DNA from: Gyromitra esculenta | Lineage: Eukaryota > Ascomycota > Pezizomycetes > Pezizales > Discinaceae | DNA: 64,000 nt | Assembly: GCA_038503075.1 (NCBI GenBank) | Contig: JBCAML010000009.1 | Location: forward strand, 806,001 to 870,000 | Direction of reading: 5' to 3' | In this document: positions 32,851-45,155 of the stretch, one piece after another | Position numbering within the stretch: position 1 is the first letter of the stretch | Layout: every line of letters starts with the position of its first letter | The notes under the pieces: generated by a model | Told to the model about the DNA's origin: nothing | Database searches by the model: none | The model's input: only the letters and a program-made list of their open reading frames with translations | Made by a program: the position numbers and the translations under genes

Positions 32851-34443
32851 ATGGGTGTCTACGAAGTTCCCTCTCTTGTCGCGGACAAGGTCTCTCCTAG
32901 AGCTAAAGAGCTCTTGCAGAAGGTATATGGCTCTTGCCCCAGTCCGTTTTCTACGTAAGCTAAATGCTGGACCTCCACTCGTATTCATCAGGTCCATGAT
33001 TTCGTCGAGAATGAATGTAAAATACCACCTTTCCCAGATCAAGCTACAGCTCCAGCCCAGACACTGACAAGCTCATCTGTAGGCATCCCCGCCGACCACA
33101 TCTTCGAAGCACAGCTTCCCTCAGATCCATCAAAACGCTTCCTCAACACCTACCCAGCTGTCATCGACGACCTGAAAGCCAAAGCCAGATCCCTCGGCCT
33201 CTGGAACCTCTTCCTCTCGCAGATCCACTACAAGGAAGGCGTCGCGCTGACCAACCTCGAGTATGGACTCATGGCCGAACTCATGGGCAAATCCCTCATC
33301 GCCTCGGAAGCCATGAACTGTTCTGCGCCTGACACGGGCAACATGGAAGTCCTTGCGAAATACGCGAATGATGTGCAGAAGCGGGAGTGGCTGACGCCGC
33401 TTCTAGAGGGCAAGATTAGGAGTGCGTTCGTGATGACGGAGCGACTGAGGGCGAGCGCAGATGCGAAGAATATCGATCTTGAGATCAAGCGCGTGGGGGA
33501 CGAGTATATCCTGAACGGATCGAAATGGTGGTGCAGTGGTGCAGGGGACCCAAGGTGCAAGCTGTACCTTGTCATGGGGAAGTCGAACCCAGACCATCCA
33601 AACCCGTACAAGCAGCAATCGGTCGTGATAGTACCCGCCGGGCACCCAGGCGTCAAGGTCCTCCGAAGTCTCAGTGTCTACGGCTACGATGGTAAAATTC
33701 CCCCCACCAGGAATATATCCCCTATATTATATATACTAACACCCACAGACGCCCCCCACGGCCACTGCGAACTCATCTTCACCAACTGTCGCATCCCAAT
33801 CACCAACATGGTCCTCGGCGAAGGCCGCGGTTTCGAAATAATCCAGGGCCGTCTCGGGCCCGGCCGCATCCACCACTGCATGCGATCCATCGGCGCCGCC
33901 GAGCTCAGCCTCCAATACATGATCGCGCGCGTCAACGATCCCGCACGCAAGACCTTCGGCAAAACCCTCTCGCAGCACGGCACGATCCTTGAATGGATCG
34001 CGAAATCACGTATCGAGATTGATGCGGGCCGACTACTGGTGTTGCAGGCAGCAGACAAAATCGATCGTTCGGATGCGAAGGGCGCTATGAGCACGATTGC
34101 CGAGGCGAAGGTCTACGTCCCGACCATGGCGCTGGCGGTACTGGATAGAGCAGTTCAGGCACACGGTGCAGCGGGCGTGAGCCAGGACTTCCCGTTGGCG
34201 AGGATGTGGGCGCATCAGAGGACGCTGAGGATTGCAGATGGGCCGGATGAAGTTCATTTGAATCAGCTAGGGAGAACAGAGAATAAGAGGCATGCGGAAA
34301 TGTAGGTTTTCTCTGTCGTGGTTTTATATTGGCTGTAAACTCTTTGCTAATGAGTGGATAGTACCACGATGCTGGAGGGGCAGAAGAAGAAGACGGAGGA
34401 GCTGATGAAAAAATATAATATCCAGATCAGATCTAATTTGTAA
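32851..34443 (+). CDS. Acyl-CoA dehydrogenase family protein (ACAD10/11-like)
   Basis: This FAD enzyme family introduces an alpha,beta double bond into acyl-CoAs; the ACAD10/11 group acts on long or hydroxylated chains and fungal members occur in peroxisomes or mitochondria. Five exons (32851-32922, 32992-33016, 33083-33691, 33749-34301, 34362-34443) join in phase to 446 residues. Visible blocks are GLWNLFLSQIHYKEG, MNCSAPDTGNMEVL, YILNGSKWWCSGAGDPRCK, APHGHCELIFTNCRIP, VLGEGRGFEIIQGRLGPGRI, HHCMRSIGAAE, AVQAHGAAGVSQDFPLA and RIADGPDEVHLNQLGR. There is no obvious N-terminal presequence, and the C-terminus ends SNL, a weak variant of a peroxisomal PTS1 signal. The FAD-binding motif near residue 150 reads TERLRASADAKNI where the family normally has TEPxVASSDATNI, so the Pro and one Ser are missing. 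Substrate cannot be predicted. Confidence 0.9.
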
Positions 34444-35556
34444 GGGGGGGGCGATTACGAGTAAAAGAGTATCTTTATACCGAAATGTGGGGAAAGACCC
34501 GGAAGGAATGAAAATAAATCCCTAAATAAAAAAACAGTTTCTATGCTCGGCACATTCATCACGATGATTGCAGCAGAATAAATTCTAGGCTCTGTAAAGG
34601 GAATATTTCCCCAAAAGGCTACATTTATGTTTCCCTCGTAGCGGATTGGTTTGGCACCTATGAAGCTGCATTCACATGAACTCGTTTGCATGTCTTTTGC
34701 GATACACGAGAAACGGGCATATCCAGACCGTGGATTCCTTCTATTAATGGTAGATGCAGAGTGATAATACATGATCCGCTCTCTACAACCCCCCTTTCAT
34801 CCTAACAAGTGATCGACTACCACACGAGGTTCCAAAAACACCCCGCCCCAAAATCAGTAAATAGAAAGCCACGGTTACAGCCGCTGACCTTGGATCAGAA
34901 TGGGAGATCACGCCAAAAACACAACTCCTATCCAAAAGCCCAGCCAAGATATGTGGTCAACCTGAAATGGTGGGCTCACAGCGTTCCTTGTTATCCAGAA
35001 GTCATGCCACACAAGCATTCCACCGAAAACAAGCAACTGCTCAAAGTCGTGAGATCCACGGAGAATGAAGACACTCACTTCACGGTTCCAGCTGGCAAGT
35101 TGGAGATAGCATGAGAATCACGACTTTAGCCACCCGGGCTACCATCTTAATGTAGACAGGTAGGACGGACCACACGGGCAAGAACGACAGAAACTGCAAG
35201 CATCAGGATATAACATACATGTAGATATACCCATAATGGAGGGGTGGAGACTTTGTTTACATCGTTTCTTTTTTCTTTCAGCTTGGTAATAATGTTGCCC
35301 ATTGTTTATGCCAAGCAATTCTCGCATGCGGCTCTGCTGCCTTGCACTGCGTTGCTGTGGCAACCTCTGGCTTGTTGATCCCAACTACAAATTGAACGCT
35401 TCCTGTTCTTTCTCTGCGTTCAACCACCAACATCTCGACAGTCCACAGAGCCACGTATCTTTTCTTCAACTTGCTCCCCTCTCGCAAGCTATCCATTCCC
35501 CATCCATCTAACAATCCTCTATCAAATCCAACTCTTCCTCATTCACACAAGCTACA
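34444..35556. other. Intergenic before SPO12
   Basis: About 1.1 kb. A 101-codon plus-strand ORF (34809-35114) and a 105-codon minus-strand ORF (34455-34772) show no known motif and are not called. The 200 bases before 35557 are C/T-rich, as in the leader of a well-expressed gene. One TACATGTA lies at 35216. Confidence 0.5.
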
Positions 35557-36088
35557 ATGTCTGCTCCAAGCGCACCTCTCTCTGGTCTCGCCCTTAACTC
35601 TGCTACCCCGGTGTTTGAGCCCACTGGTGCCTCAGAAGCCTCTCCTTCGCCTAATGTGCAGCCCATGCATCAGGGCAGCACTGTTTCCAGCCTCGAGATG
35701 CAGCGTCAGTTGCTCCAACAGAAGCTTGCCGAGCAGTGAGTCTCCCCCCCTCCTCCTCCTACACTCCGCATGGCCACCAGAACTAACAAATCATCTAGGG
35801 GAAACAACGCTTTCACCTCGCCAACCGATCAGATGATGACTCCTTGCAGCAAGAAGCTCCAGAACATTAAGCAGAAGGGTTTCGGCAAGTGAGTATTCCC
35901 GCAATCCCAAGAGAAACAGACTACGAACAAGACTAGAATAAGCTAACAAACTCCCTAGGCCACAACCCAAGCTTCTCTCGAAGTCATTCGGCAAGTCCAG
36001 CGGTGGCGGTCTCTTTGGACTCAACAAGGAAAATAAATCTTCTTCGCTTGGCACCAATCCTTTTGGCACAGAGCCAGAATCCAAATAA
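35557..36088 (+). CDS. SPO12: Spo12-family mitotic exit regulator
   Basis: Spo12 proteins are small nuclear regulators of Cdc14 release and mitotic exit. Three exons (35557-35735, 35799-35888, 35959-36088) join in phase to 132 residues, typical of the family. The only conserved part of the family is present: FTSPTDQMMTPCSKKLQNIK followed by QKGFGKPQP. The SPTD and TPCSKK portions carry the Ser/Thr-Pro sites at which yeast Spo12 is phosphorylated. The rest is Ser/Pro/Gly-rich and probably disordered. Introns split codons in the same phase (CA|G, AA|G). The family motif is short but highly specific, so identity is good; cellular role here is inferred. Confidence 0.88.
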
Positions 36089-36832
36089 ACGAAAAAGTTC
36101 TGGTTTTCTTTTCTTTTCTTTTGCTATACCACTTTTCGCCACTTTTGTTTCTAGTTTTTTTTATCCTGTTTTCTTGCCACTCGGTGAAGATCTTGCCTTT
36201 TGCTCGGTGGGGGCTGTGATTGTGACATCTGAGACCTCTCCGGATATCTGCCACGTTCCCACTGGTGCATGCAAGCTACTTTGCATAATGTCTATTTCTC
36301 CTTTTGGGTTGGCCTGGTTTTTTCTTACTGGGGCCTATGGAGTATTTTTCTTTCTTTCTTTGTCTTCCCCGTAGCTCCCCTCCCCTTATAGAGCCTATGA
36401 AAACCCTCCGTCTGTCGACAACAAATTTTTACAAAAACTTGTAATTTTACTCGTGTCTTGACGGTTTATCAGTTTTCTTCTTTTTTCTTCTTTTTTTCTT
36501 CTTAGTTTGGAATACATAGGGTCAGGATGGGTGCCAGTGAGCTGGTTGGTTGGTTGGGGCCATGGGTTGCAAATTGGTGTTCTTTCTGTCTTTTACCTGA
36601 TAATTCATATAAACTCTTCAAAGTCACTACTTTAATTTTGGTGACATCGTAATCAGCAATGAATAACCCCCCTGAAACCTGCGCTCTTTTCCCACAATTC
36701 AGAGTTTAACGTAATAATGTTGCCAGTAATGTATAAGGAAATCGACAAACGCCCACCGTTCAAACCCCCAGTCTTCAAAATACACTATAAAAAAAGTACA
36801 AAAACTTGGGAATCACAAGCATCTCCATCTAA
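36089..36832. other. Convergent 3' region of SPO12 and the UBA/UIM gene
   Basis: About 740 bp, T-rich, with TTTCTTTTC runs and a TTGGTTGG repeat near 36540. No exon-like sequence. A 123-codon plus-strand ORF (36003-36374) overlaps the SPO12 last exon in another frame. Confidence 0.5.
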
Positions 36833-39800
36833 TCATAGCCTCTCCACATGCTTAGGCACTAGGCTTGTGTCCTCGACATGTTCAGCATCCGTCATCTCCT
36901 GATCTATGTCTTTATCCCTACCCCTAAAGTCTAGATGAAATGCCTTTGCCACCGGGGAAACGTGCCCTATCTCAGTCATTTCCTCTCGGTGAGAAGGCGG
37001 CAGCTGAATAGTAGGTCCAGCAAGTTCGCCCCCTTCTCCTCTTCCAATCCTACTCATTCCTAATTCTCCCATCCCTGCTGTTGGATCTACTCCTTCAGTC
37101 ATCGTCATTTCCATCTCGGTGCCGTCGACGCTATTCTGGCGACTGTGCTGCGGAGTGACATGCCCCAACGTCGCACTGCTCCTCGAGGAGGAGGACATCT
37201 TTTTCGGCGAATAGCCACCCACGTCCACGGCCTCGTCATCGTCGTCGAGCCATTCATTCTGTCTCTTCCTTCCGGGAGAAGTGGGTTGTAGTTCTGCCTT
37301 AAACGCAGCGTTGTCTCTATCCACGAAGGTCTGCAATATATCGCATCAGCATATTGCAGATAACTCCTAGTCCTAGTGCATTCGATATACATACCTGAAG
37401 CGGCCCTGGCAAAGACATATCTATACCGCCCTCCGGATTCAATGCGTTGTCATTGGCGTAGACAGCAAAAAGCGACCCATCACCTGTCGTTTTTATAGCC
37501 TCCAAAACTTCCTCCGCGGCCACTTTCTTGACTTCGTAGCTCGCAGTCCGGGTATCATCCCATCCTGAATTTGACGACTTAGGAGGGCCCCACTGGAGAC
37601 ACCACCACTGCTCGCTGGGTGGTTCTGCGAAGCTCGAGGAAGCACCATCGACAGACACCTCCTGCATTTCGGGAAATGGCATTAGGACGAATGCCGTCGC
37701 AGGATCAGCACAGACACCTCTCAGTGAATATTTCGTCAGTGGAGGCATATCTGGACTGGAATTTTCAGGTGATGTGTAAACAGATTTGAGCTCCATTAGG
37801 GTTCTGCTGGCCTCTTCTTTTCGTGCCGATAAGTCTAATTTAAAGTTAGACGAGGTTGTTTTTAAATCAATTAATGATTATGTATCATACCATTTAGTTT
37901 TTTTTCAAGCTGTGAAAGGATACCCTTTAACATGTGGGTGATTTCTGGCGTCTCGATTTGAGACTCTGCAGCTGAATCCTCTTCAGATTCCGCCACAGTT
38001 TCTTGCTGAGACTCCATCGTAACATCGTTTTGAGACCCTTCAGGGTCATTCTCGGGCACATCACTGGTATCTGAAGGGACTGCCGATTTTGGAGCCGATA
38101 AATGCTCAATAACATATTCCAGAAGTAGTTTAGGCTCGTAAGCAGGTGGGTTTCGTACGCTGCCGATTTTGCTGGACCTGAATTTCTTCAATCTGTCCTC
38201 TTTTACTTCAATTTCATCGAACAAAAAGCGTTTTTCTTCTATCTGTTTCTTGATCACGCGAACAGGTTCCGTCCAGGTTTCCGTATATCTGTCCGGGTAA
38301 AAGGTTGTCGGAATTACCATTCTACAACCCTTTCTTGGACTGTCACTAGGTTCTGGTGTGATCCTAATGCAAACAACGTCTGCAAAATCCACAAAAACTT
38401 CTGAGCCATCATCACAGGACCAGATAACTTTATCGAGTGCGTCGTAAAACGTGAATTGATCATCTGGAGGTGCGAAAAGGTCGAGAACTTGAAAATCCTC
38501 ATACTTCTCTTCTACCACGACGTCTGTCTTAGACAGGTCTTCTCGGGCACGCTGAGTAGCATGCGAGACAAAGGCTTTGGTATATCTCTCAGCTTCACTT
38601 TCTTTCGCGATTACTCGATTGACGGCTCTTGTCCACCCTATGAAAAATGATGAAATGGCTACAACACCCAATAGGTCAGGAGCTGGGCTGGCTGGTCTGT
38701 TCCAGTAGCATACTGGAAGTTAGGGGTTTACCACTTTGTCCGTCATCGTTCTGTATGCCTTGCATACCAGCTAAACCATCAACGCTCCCATAAGCCCTAG
38801 TCGTTTGGTCCAAGAAAGCCATTAAACGCTGGACTTCTACAAACTCCTCGGGCATCTGTGATACTTCGTCGTCGACATTGATAATTCTCAACATTCGGAT
38901 GTTTTGCCCGTTCCACCATTGATCATTATGACCGTAGTCCGAACGACAATGTTCTCTAACCAAAAGCGACTCTCTAGCAAGTGGTATTGAGTGTAGTATC
39001 GTAAGAGCAGCCGAAAGATTAGTGCCCGTACTGGAAGGTTTGAGAAATGCAGGATCTCCTGGCAGGCGCTTCCTATCTGCGGGAGAAGGCTCAAGGAATA
39101 TTTCAACAGTTTGTGTTGTCGTTAAGGCCCACTGGCTTGGATCGTACTCTCGGTTTGGCGGTGCGTCCCGAAAATTCGAATTCGTTGGGGAGGTATGAGT
39201 GCCAGTTATTCCAGTTTCTTGTTGACCATAGCCGGATTGGCTTCCTGAAGAATCCTGCATCGAGGCTGCTAGGGCTCGGGCAAGTTCAGGATCTACTGCT
39301 CCAAACATCGTTAGTACACTCGTAGGTAGACAGACCTGCATGTGGAAAAGCACCATTTTCATCCACCGTTAAATCGATTCGATTCGAAATTCTTGACGGT
39401 GGCCGGGTTTGGGGTTCGAAAACATTAGGAGCTAGCACGTCTGCCGACTGTATTTGAAATTCTAGAAAGAACGAAACGAGCCATCAGGACCCTATTTCAA
39501 ATACGTCGGTTCCCCCAGCCATTATTTAGAACGATGTACGCACGAGAGTAATTGTTATCATGCCCTGGCGGTAGGGACGGGCCTTCTCTAGGAGCAGCCC
39601 AAACCGCTTCGCTCCATTGTGCGTCATTCCTGGCCTGGTTTCCCACCGTACTTCTATCAGTTCCAAGTGACTTTCAACTGAAAGTAATAATGCCGGGCGA
39701 AATTTCGGTTCACCTTCTCCAGATCTCCGTTCCAATAATATTCAGCCGCTCTTGCAAGGTTACCATTACAAGCCTATGAGGTTTCGTTAATGTGATTAGA

Positions 39801-39945
39801 GCTATTGATTCGAAGTGAGGTTTGCGAGAAATGACGTTGGGCATGGGATTGGGCCAACCTTCAAACAGGCCACAGCATCAGATCGCATGATGCCCAACTG
39901 GCCCAACTCCTCAATCGATGCCTCATCAACGCCGATTTCCTTCAT
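36833..39945 (-). CDS. UBA and UIM protein with a degenerate USP (deubiquitinase-like) body
   Basis: Eight exons (39945-39859, 39773-39714, 39634-39544, 39461-39336, 39295-38732, 38637-37891, 37834-37395, 37330-36833) join in phase to 870 residues. Residues 1-50 form a UBA-like domain (ASIEELGQLGIMRSDAVACL, then ACNGNLARAAEYYWNGDLEK). A UIM follows near residue 122 (DPELARALAASMQDS). Then ADRKRLPGDPAFLKPSSTGT and LSAALTILHSIPLARESLL align with the USP Cys box, but the nucleophile position is Thr. A mid-region is helical. Near residues 530-650, KYSLRGVCADPATAFVLM, QWWCLQWG, YEVKKVAAEEVLEAI and LFAVYAND follow the order of the USP His/Asp boxes, again without the Gly-His-Tyr. The C-terminus is Ser-rich and acidic. 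It probably corresponds to the uncharacterised fungal 'ubiquitin interaction motif protein' related to USP25/28; that naming is from memory. Likely role: ubiquitin binding without hydrolysis. Confidence 0.75.
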
Positions 39946-40512
39946 TTTCAAGAACAAGTGAAACCTAGAGAGTGACTTGTGAGCTTTAAAAAAGGCGGAA
40001 TAAGGCGAGGTTGACTGTCGTGGTGTTCGTTTACAACGTTCGCGATGCTTAAAATGCCAAGAGACGGGGGTCTGTGCATAGGCTGGTTTATCGATCCCCC
40101 ACCTGCCTGTGACACAGCATGCCACCGTAATCCGCCTCTGTTAGGTATATCTTAGCCCCACCAGAAACCCACGGATCCCCCAAAGTATAACAATATATCA
40201 ATCGAGCGTTCTTCGGCTATTGCTCTCCTAACGCCTGGAGATCCAAATTTTAGGAGACAACCGATTTGTGCGGACATTCGAACTTACAGCCACTAAAATA
40301 AAAATCAAGAACAAATAAAATTAAAAAAAGTTAGTAGCTACATACATGGAACGCCTAAGCATACTACGAAAATCTGCAGCAAATGGTTTTGTTTTTCTTA
40401 CAGTTAACTAAATTCAAGACAAATACTATTCTAAGTATTGCTTTTGGCTGTATATTCTCTATCGTAATCATAATTATACTCCATCAATAATAATTAACCA
40501 GCATCAAGATAT
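39946..40512. other. Promoter of the UBA/UIM gene and AT-rich flank
   Basis: About 570 bp. 40280-40510 is strongly AT-rich (runs of A and T near 40315-40330 and 40430-40500). No coding feature. Confidence 0.5.
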
Positions 40513-41790
40513 CTAAAATTTACACTGATTCGGATACTTCCTCTCGCTCAGAGGCTGTGGGATCCACCCACCCTGGACTCCAGCCAACCAACTCCATGCC
40601 CCTGTGCCCTTGAATGCCCAAAAGAAGTAACTATTTGAAGCATTCTCAAACACATCCAACTACGCTTCCATGTAACGTCTTACGGCGTTTTTCATTGGCT
40701 GTTGCCAGTTTGAGCTATCAGTATTACTCTGACATTGGCAACCGGAGACACTACAGGTATGACCAGCGGTATTGGTTCCATCGGGGTAGCTGCAGATACT
40801 AGTGGCAGCAGACCATTCACCAACGTATGTCGACATGAAGCTTTTAGAGGTCCGGAGAGAGTTAGTCCAACCGCAGGCCTTCTGGACGTGCGCTTCCTGT
40901 GTGAGAGCGTTATCTTCATCCGTATATACCTAAATCTAAAAAAAGCAGTGTAATATTGTCAGTTAATGCCGCATCAAGAGTTTGTTTGGTAAAAGGTAGT
41001 ATCACTAACCTGATAAAGATAGGTATCGATGCCCAGATGGCGAGCATCGGAATTAGTTCTCCCAGGGAGACCTTCCCAACTAAACAGCCCTCGAAAAGCA
41101 TCGTGCATGATGATCATCAAACCTTTATTTTCGGCATCCTGTCTGACGACCCAATAAGCATCGACAGCGAACTGATAAGTAACGTCAAAGTTGTTTATTT
41201 CCCCAGGAGATAGGTTCGTTAATGAGCTCGATGCCTGCAACAACATTGGAATACCCGTTGGTTCCGTATCTTTGGTTCGCTCGATGTTGTTTCCTTGCTG
41301 CCATGCAACCGTTCCCGAGTAACCAGAATTATCAAAGCCATTCCGGCCGCCAGGGGCGCCGTGAAGGTCAATCTAAACCATCATACCAGCAGTACGAGCC
41401 CATACGATTGCCTTATCAAGCCACTCGGCAGCACCTTGGACATAGGGTGTGCCTGTATTATCGAATGCCCAAAATCCAATAGGAATGCAGAGTCTATATG
41501 AATTGGGGAAATTAGCATTCGTTTTATCTCCAATCATGATATTACTACTTACGTATTAATGCCAGAGTTAGCCAACTCAGTGACGGTAACCTAGTTAAAC
41601 CAGTTACCTCCCCAATGCGTTTCAAGCACTATCTTGCACTTTTCAGCACCCAAACCTTCGCAAAGACCCCATTCATCCCAGCTATTTGTGTCTGAAAACG
41701 GTTCAGCATTCACCCATTTCTCCAGAATAAGCCACCCTCCGATAGTTATCCACCCAGTCCAGGTCCCCGCACTCAAGAAGGCTTGGGATT
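40513..41790 (-). pseudogene. GH5 exo-1,3-beta-glucanase pseudogene
   Basis: The minus strand carries, in the right order, the blocks of a glycoside hydrolase family 5 (subfamily 9) exo-1,3-beta-glucanase: ITIGGWLILEKWVNAEPF, SWDEWGLCEGLG, VTVTELANSGINT, IPIGFWAFDNTGTPYVQGA, IDLHGAPGGRNGFDNSGYSG, VVAGIELINEPISW (with the acid/base Glu), MIIMHDAFR, CGWTNSLR, VGEWSAATSICSYPDG (nucleophile Glu) and YFFWAFKGTGAWSW, ending YPNQCKF. It is broken by TAG codons at 41593-41591, 41375-41373 and 40662-40660, where the family expects Gln, Trp and Gln, and by a frameshift near 41195. At least two intron positions are still recognisable. The start region is also out of frame. These enzymes remodel cell-wall glucan; this copy cannot make a full protein. 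Confidence 0.82.
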
Positions 41791-43577
41791 AAACCCTACC
41801 TCTCCGGATGAAGCGATCGGCTACAACATATCGAGACAAGATAAGAGCTTGAATGAGAACATTGAAAACATTAAGCCCTCGCATCTCAAACAATAACTGT
41901 TAAAAAAAGACCTCTTCTAGAGACAAATCGAAATACGAAATGAGGGTAACCGGCTAGGCCACTACTTGAATATTATTCAGAAAAAGTGAAAATTTATCAG
42001 AACCATCAAGGCACCGTACAGAAAAAAGGAAAGCTATAGTCGTTTCCAGGGAAAGTTTGCGGTATGATAGAAACATTAGAGAGAGAAAACCGTGTCTTTC
42101 ATTAGCCTATTTTTATATACAAATTTTCCTAAGACACAGAAACTATCTTAAACACTCTCAACCGCTCGTGATACCACAGCTTCATGCGAAGTTAGGCCCT
42201 GAGGTTACTAAAACTACGCTGAGCGATGTAGAGGGACTTATATGTAGTTATGCCAGAGTAAGCATACAGTGCATAATGATTTTTCAAGTACATGACCATG
42301 CGCACTGCCATAACTCCAAAGAATGGCGCCTCAAATCTATACGTATTCGGAAAGTATGAGGCTGAGGAGAAAGGCCTGGGCTTTCGCCCAAATAATTGCC
42401 TACATGTTGCTGTAGGTGAGTTCGTGATTCCCTATGCAGATTTCGCTTAAGGGGTAGATCTATTTCGAGTTCGTCCGCGCCCGCGTCGCTGCGCTTACGA
42501 GAGAGCTCGGCACTCATTTTTCGTCAGATTTTACTGCACGGGACCAGAGCCGCGAGCCGAGGTGGTTCCTGAGTGCGCTGAGTCTCCTCGAAGATGAAAC
42601 ATTCAACGGCTGCTGTGGTACCGATCTCGCCTAAGATTTAGAGCATGGATGCTTCCCGTGGTGGTCGTCCAGCCTTTGTGGTGGGGGGAAAGGGGGGTTA
42701 CTTTCAGATTCTGCAGGGGCGAAGAAGGCGTAGCGGAATATTAGATATCTAGGCTCCAAAGCGCAAGTTTCTATCGACCTCGCAGGTCTGACATCCATAT
42801 TTGGCTTGAATGTTGGCGGATGGCTACGGCTACTCCTCAGTAGTAGGTAGCAGTGTGATATCTCTCCAGACTATGAATCTAGAGCTTGGGGCCTGAACAA
42901 AATTGCAAAACCGCCCGTTCTATTCGAGCCGAGATTTCATGCCCGCTAATAAGGATGAATTTACGGATAACCGCAGCTCCGTTTTGCTATTTCGTGCCGA
43001 TGCACGTGCATGCCTATTGGTCCAACCCGGCTCTCCGGCTGGATCTGGGTTATCGATCAGCCAAAAAAAAACTGAGAGGGGATGTTTAAGCGCTGGGCGA
43101 ATAACAGCAGTCGCCGAAACTTTATATAATTAGCTACCAGGATTGTGCGACAATCACCAATCAAGTGGTAACCGATAAAGGTGGGGTGAATTACACACCT
43201 ATTATTCCCCACGAAATCATGTATATATAGCGATCGAAGCAGCATATATATTTACATAGATCAAGCGGCACGGTTTTTGCCGTTTGGATGCCATTCACCA
43301 TTCCATTTCCTGGTAAAGACTCCCTTTCCTTCCTTTTTATCATTACCCTCGGATAGTGCAGTTGATCGCAACCAAGACCACTATCAAGGCTCAGCCGTTC
43401 AACCAGGATGGATCTAAAACCGCCACGATTTATTGATGAGGGGTTGATGGGGCAGTGAGTAGATATCGCTCAAACAGGGCCCGAGATCGGCTCATACCGT
43501 GATCGAGAACCAAGGTAGGAGAATGGGTTACGTTTTGGAAACCCAGCACCAAATCACCACCGCAGCCGTTACATATA

Positions 43578-43630
43578 GATGATGGTGACGATGATGATTA
43601 TGGTGATGGTGGTGGCGATGGTGGTGGCGC
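43578..43630. repeat. GAT/GGT-rich tandem repeat
   Basis: Imperfect repeats of GATGGTGGTGGC and GATGATGGTGAC over about 55 bp. A similar GATGGTGGT repeat lies in the loop of the foldback at 59966-60555. Confidence 0.6.
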
Positions 43631-45111
43631 GGGTTTTTGGACGTTATGATCTTTGAAACTTGATCTGATTTCGGAGAAACATTCCGAATCCTCTATAGCT
43701 GTGTAATAGAACTCGAAGTGATCATCTCCCCGCAGATGCTGTGTGTCCATAAATGTTTCGATACTAGACAAAGGTGCCTGGGTAAGCTAACGGGCTCTTT
43801 GGGATATACTTTCCGAATAGGAGTGTTTTATCTATCAGAAGAAAAACTTACTGAACATCGATATTCCACACATTCACCTGAGGGCCCTAGTTTCAGCCGG
43901 CTAATAGGAAGTCAAAACTCGCTCCCCATCCCACCACAAAAAGAAAGAAAAAAAGGGCCCCGCTCCGTACACCAAAAAGAGTGACGAGAGAAGGAGGATG
44001 AGGATAGGGAAGAGAAGGAGGATGAGGATAAGGGCGAGGATGGGCCAGTGGAGGGCAGGGAAATGGGTTTCAGAATATGAAGTTTCCTGGTACTAGCGTC
44101 ACGAAGCAGTTGGCGAGGCATCCAAGCAGATCTTCGTGCCTGTAGCGATAATCCAAGTGCACGGCCCCTAACTTTCTCTAGATTTCTCGCCAGACAGTCA
44201 CGCGGGGGCCATATAGTCTTATCTGTTTGAACGCATCACGTCTGATAGAGGGCAGATTGCGTCCGTGAGTAAATACAGGCATGAGGAGGTTGAATCAGCT
44301 CTCTCTCTGCCCCCCTTGCGCACTTGATTGATCTCCAGGAAGGGTCGATCTCGTATCGCAGCCGCCGTCGGGAACTGTTGGAAGGTGCGGGGAAGCGCTC
44401 TTTCCCCGAGATCGCCTGACATTTTGTCTACCAACCGGCCCGTTGAATATTGTCCGACCTCGCTTCAGCTCCGTGCTCAATGTCTGGGAGGTGTAAGCGT
44501 GAATTTAATCGATTCGACAGGTTCGTTCTGTCGCACACGGCCAAGAAATTCGGTTTCATTTTTTTTCCATCGGGAGATTTTACAGCAGACGAGAGATGTA
44601 GATGCATGTAACACCATGATGTTGATCCTCAACATTTAAAATATGCGGAATATGTCTTCGCTTGCTGCTGTTTGCTAGGGGTGTCGTTTTGGATTCGGTG
44701 GTCACAGGTGGTCGACGGCAAGCGGGAGGACGGCAAGACGAGTGATGGGCTGTGATCGTGTGCAGGACCGAGAGATGACACCTGTGGAGACCCGATCCAT
44801 GTGGATCGACCATCCCTCCATCGGGAAAAGAAAGGAATAAAACGAAAAAGTGATAGGAGAGGTTGGGGAAGTCGGATATAAGGAATATGAGATATCCTCC
44901 ATGATACCTGACTTATCTGGCTGCTCTCAGCGCGCCAGACTCCAGGCTCTTTGCTTATCCTGCTGCTGGTCTTATTGACAAAATGACTTGTCCCCGCTCG
45001 CTTTCTAGCCACAGGCGCCATCGGAAACAGTTCTGTCTCGGTCTAGGCCATCAGCCTAGCCAGATGCGAGAGGCACATGAGCTGCATCCAGTCGACGGCA
45101 GATGGAGGGGG

Positions 45112-45155
45112 GGAAATAATAAAAATAAAAATAAAAATAAAAATAAAAATAAAAG
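45112..45155. repeat. AAAAAT microsatellite
   Basis: Six to seven tandem copies of AAAAAT (GGGAAATAATAAAAATAAAA onward). Simple-sequence repeat without coding role. Confidence 0.75.
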
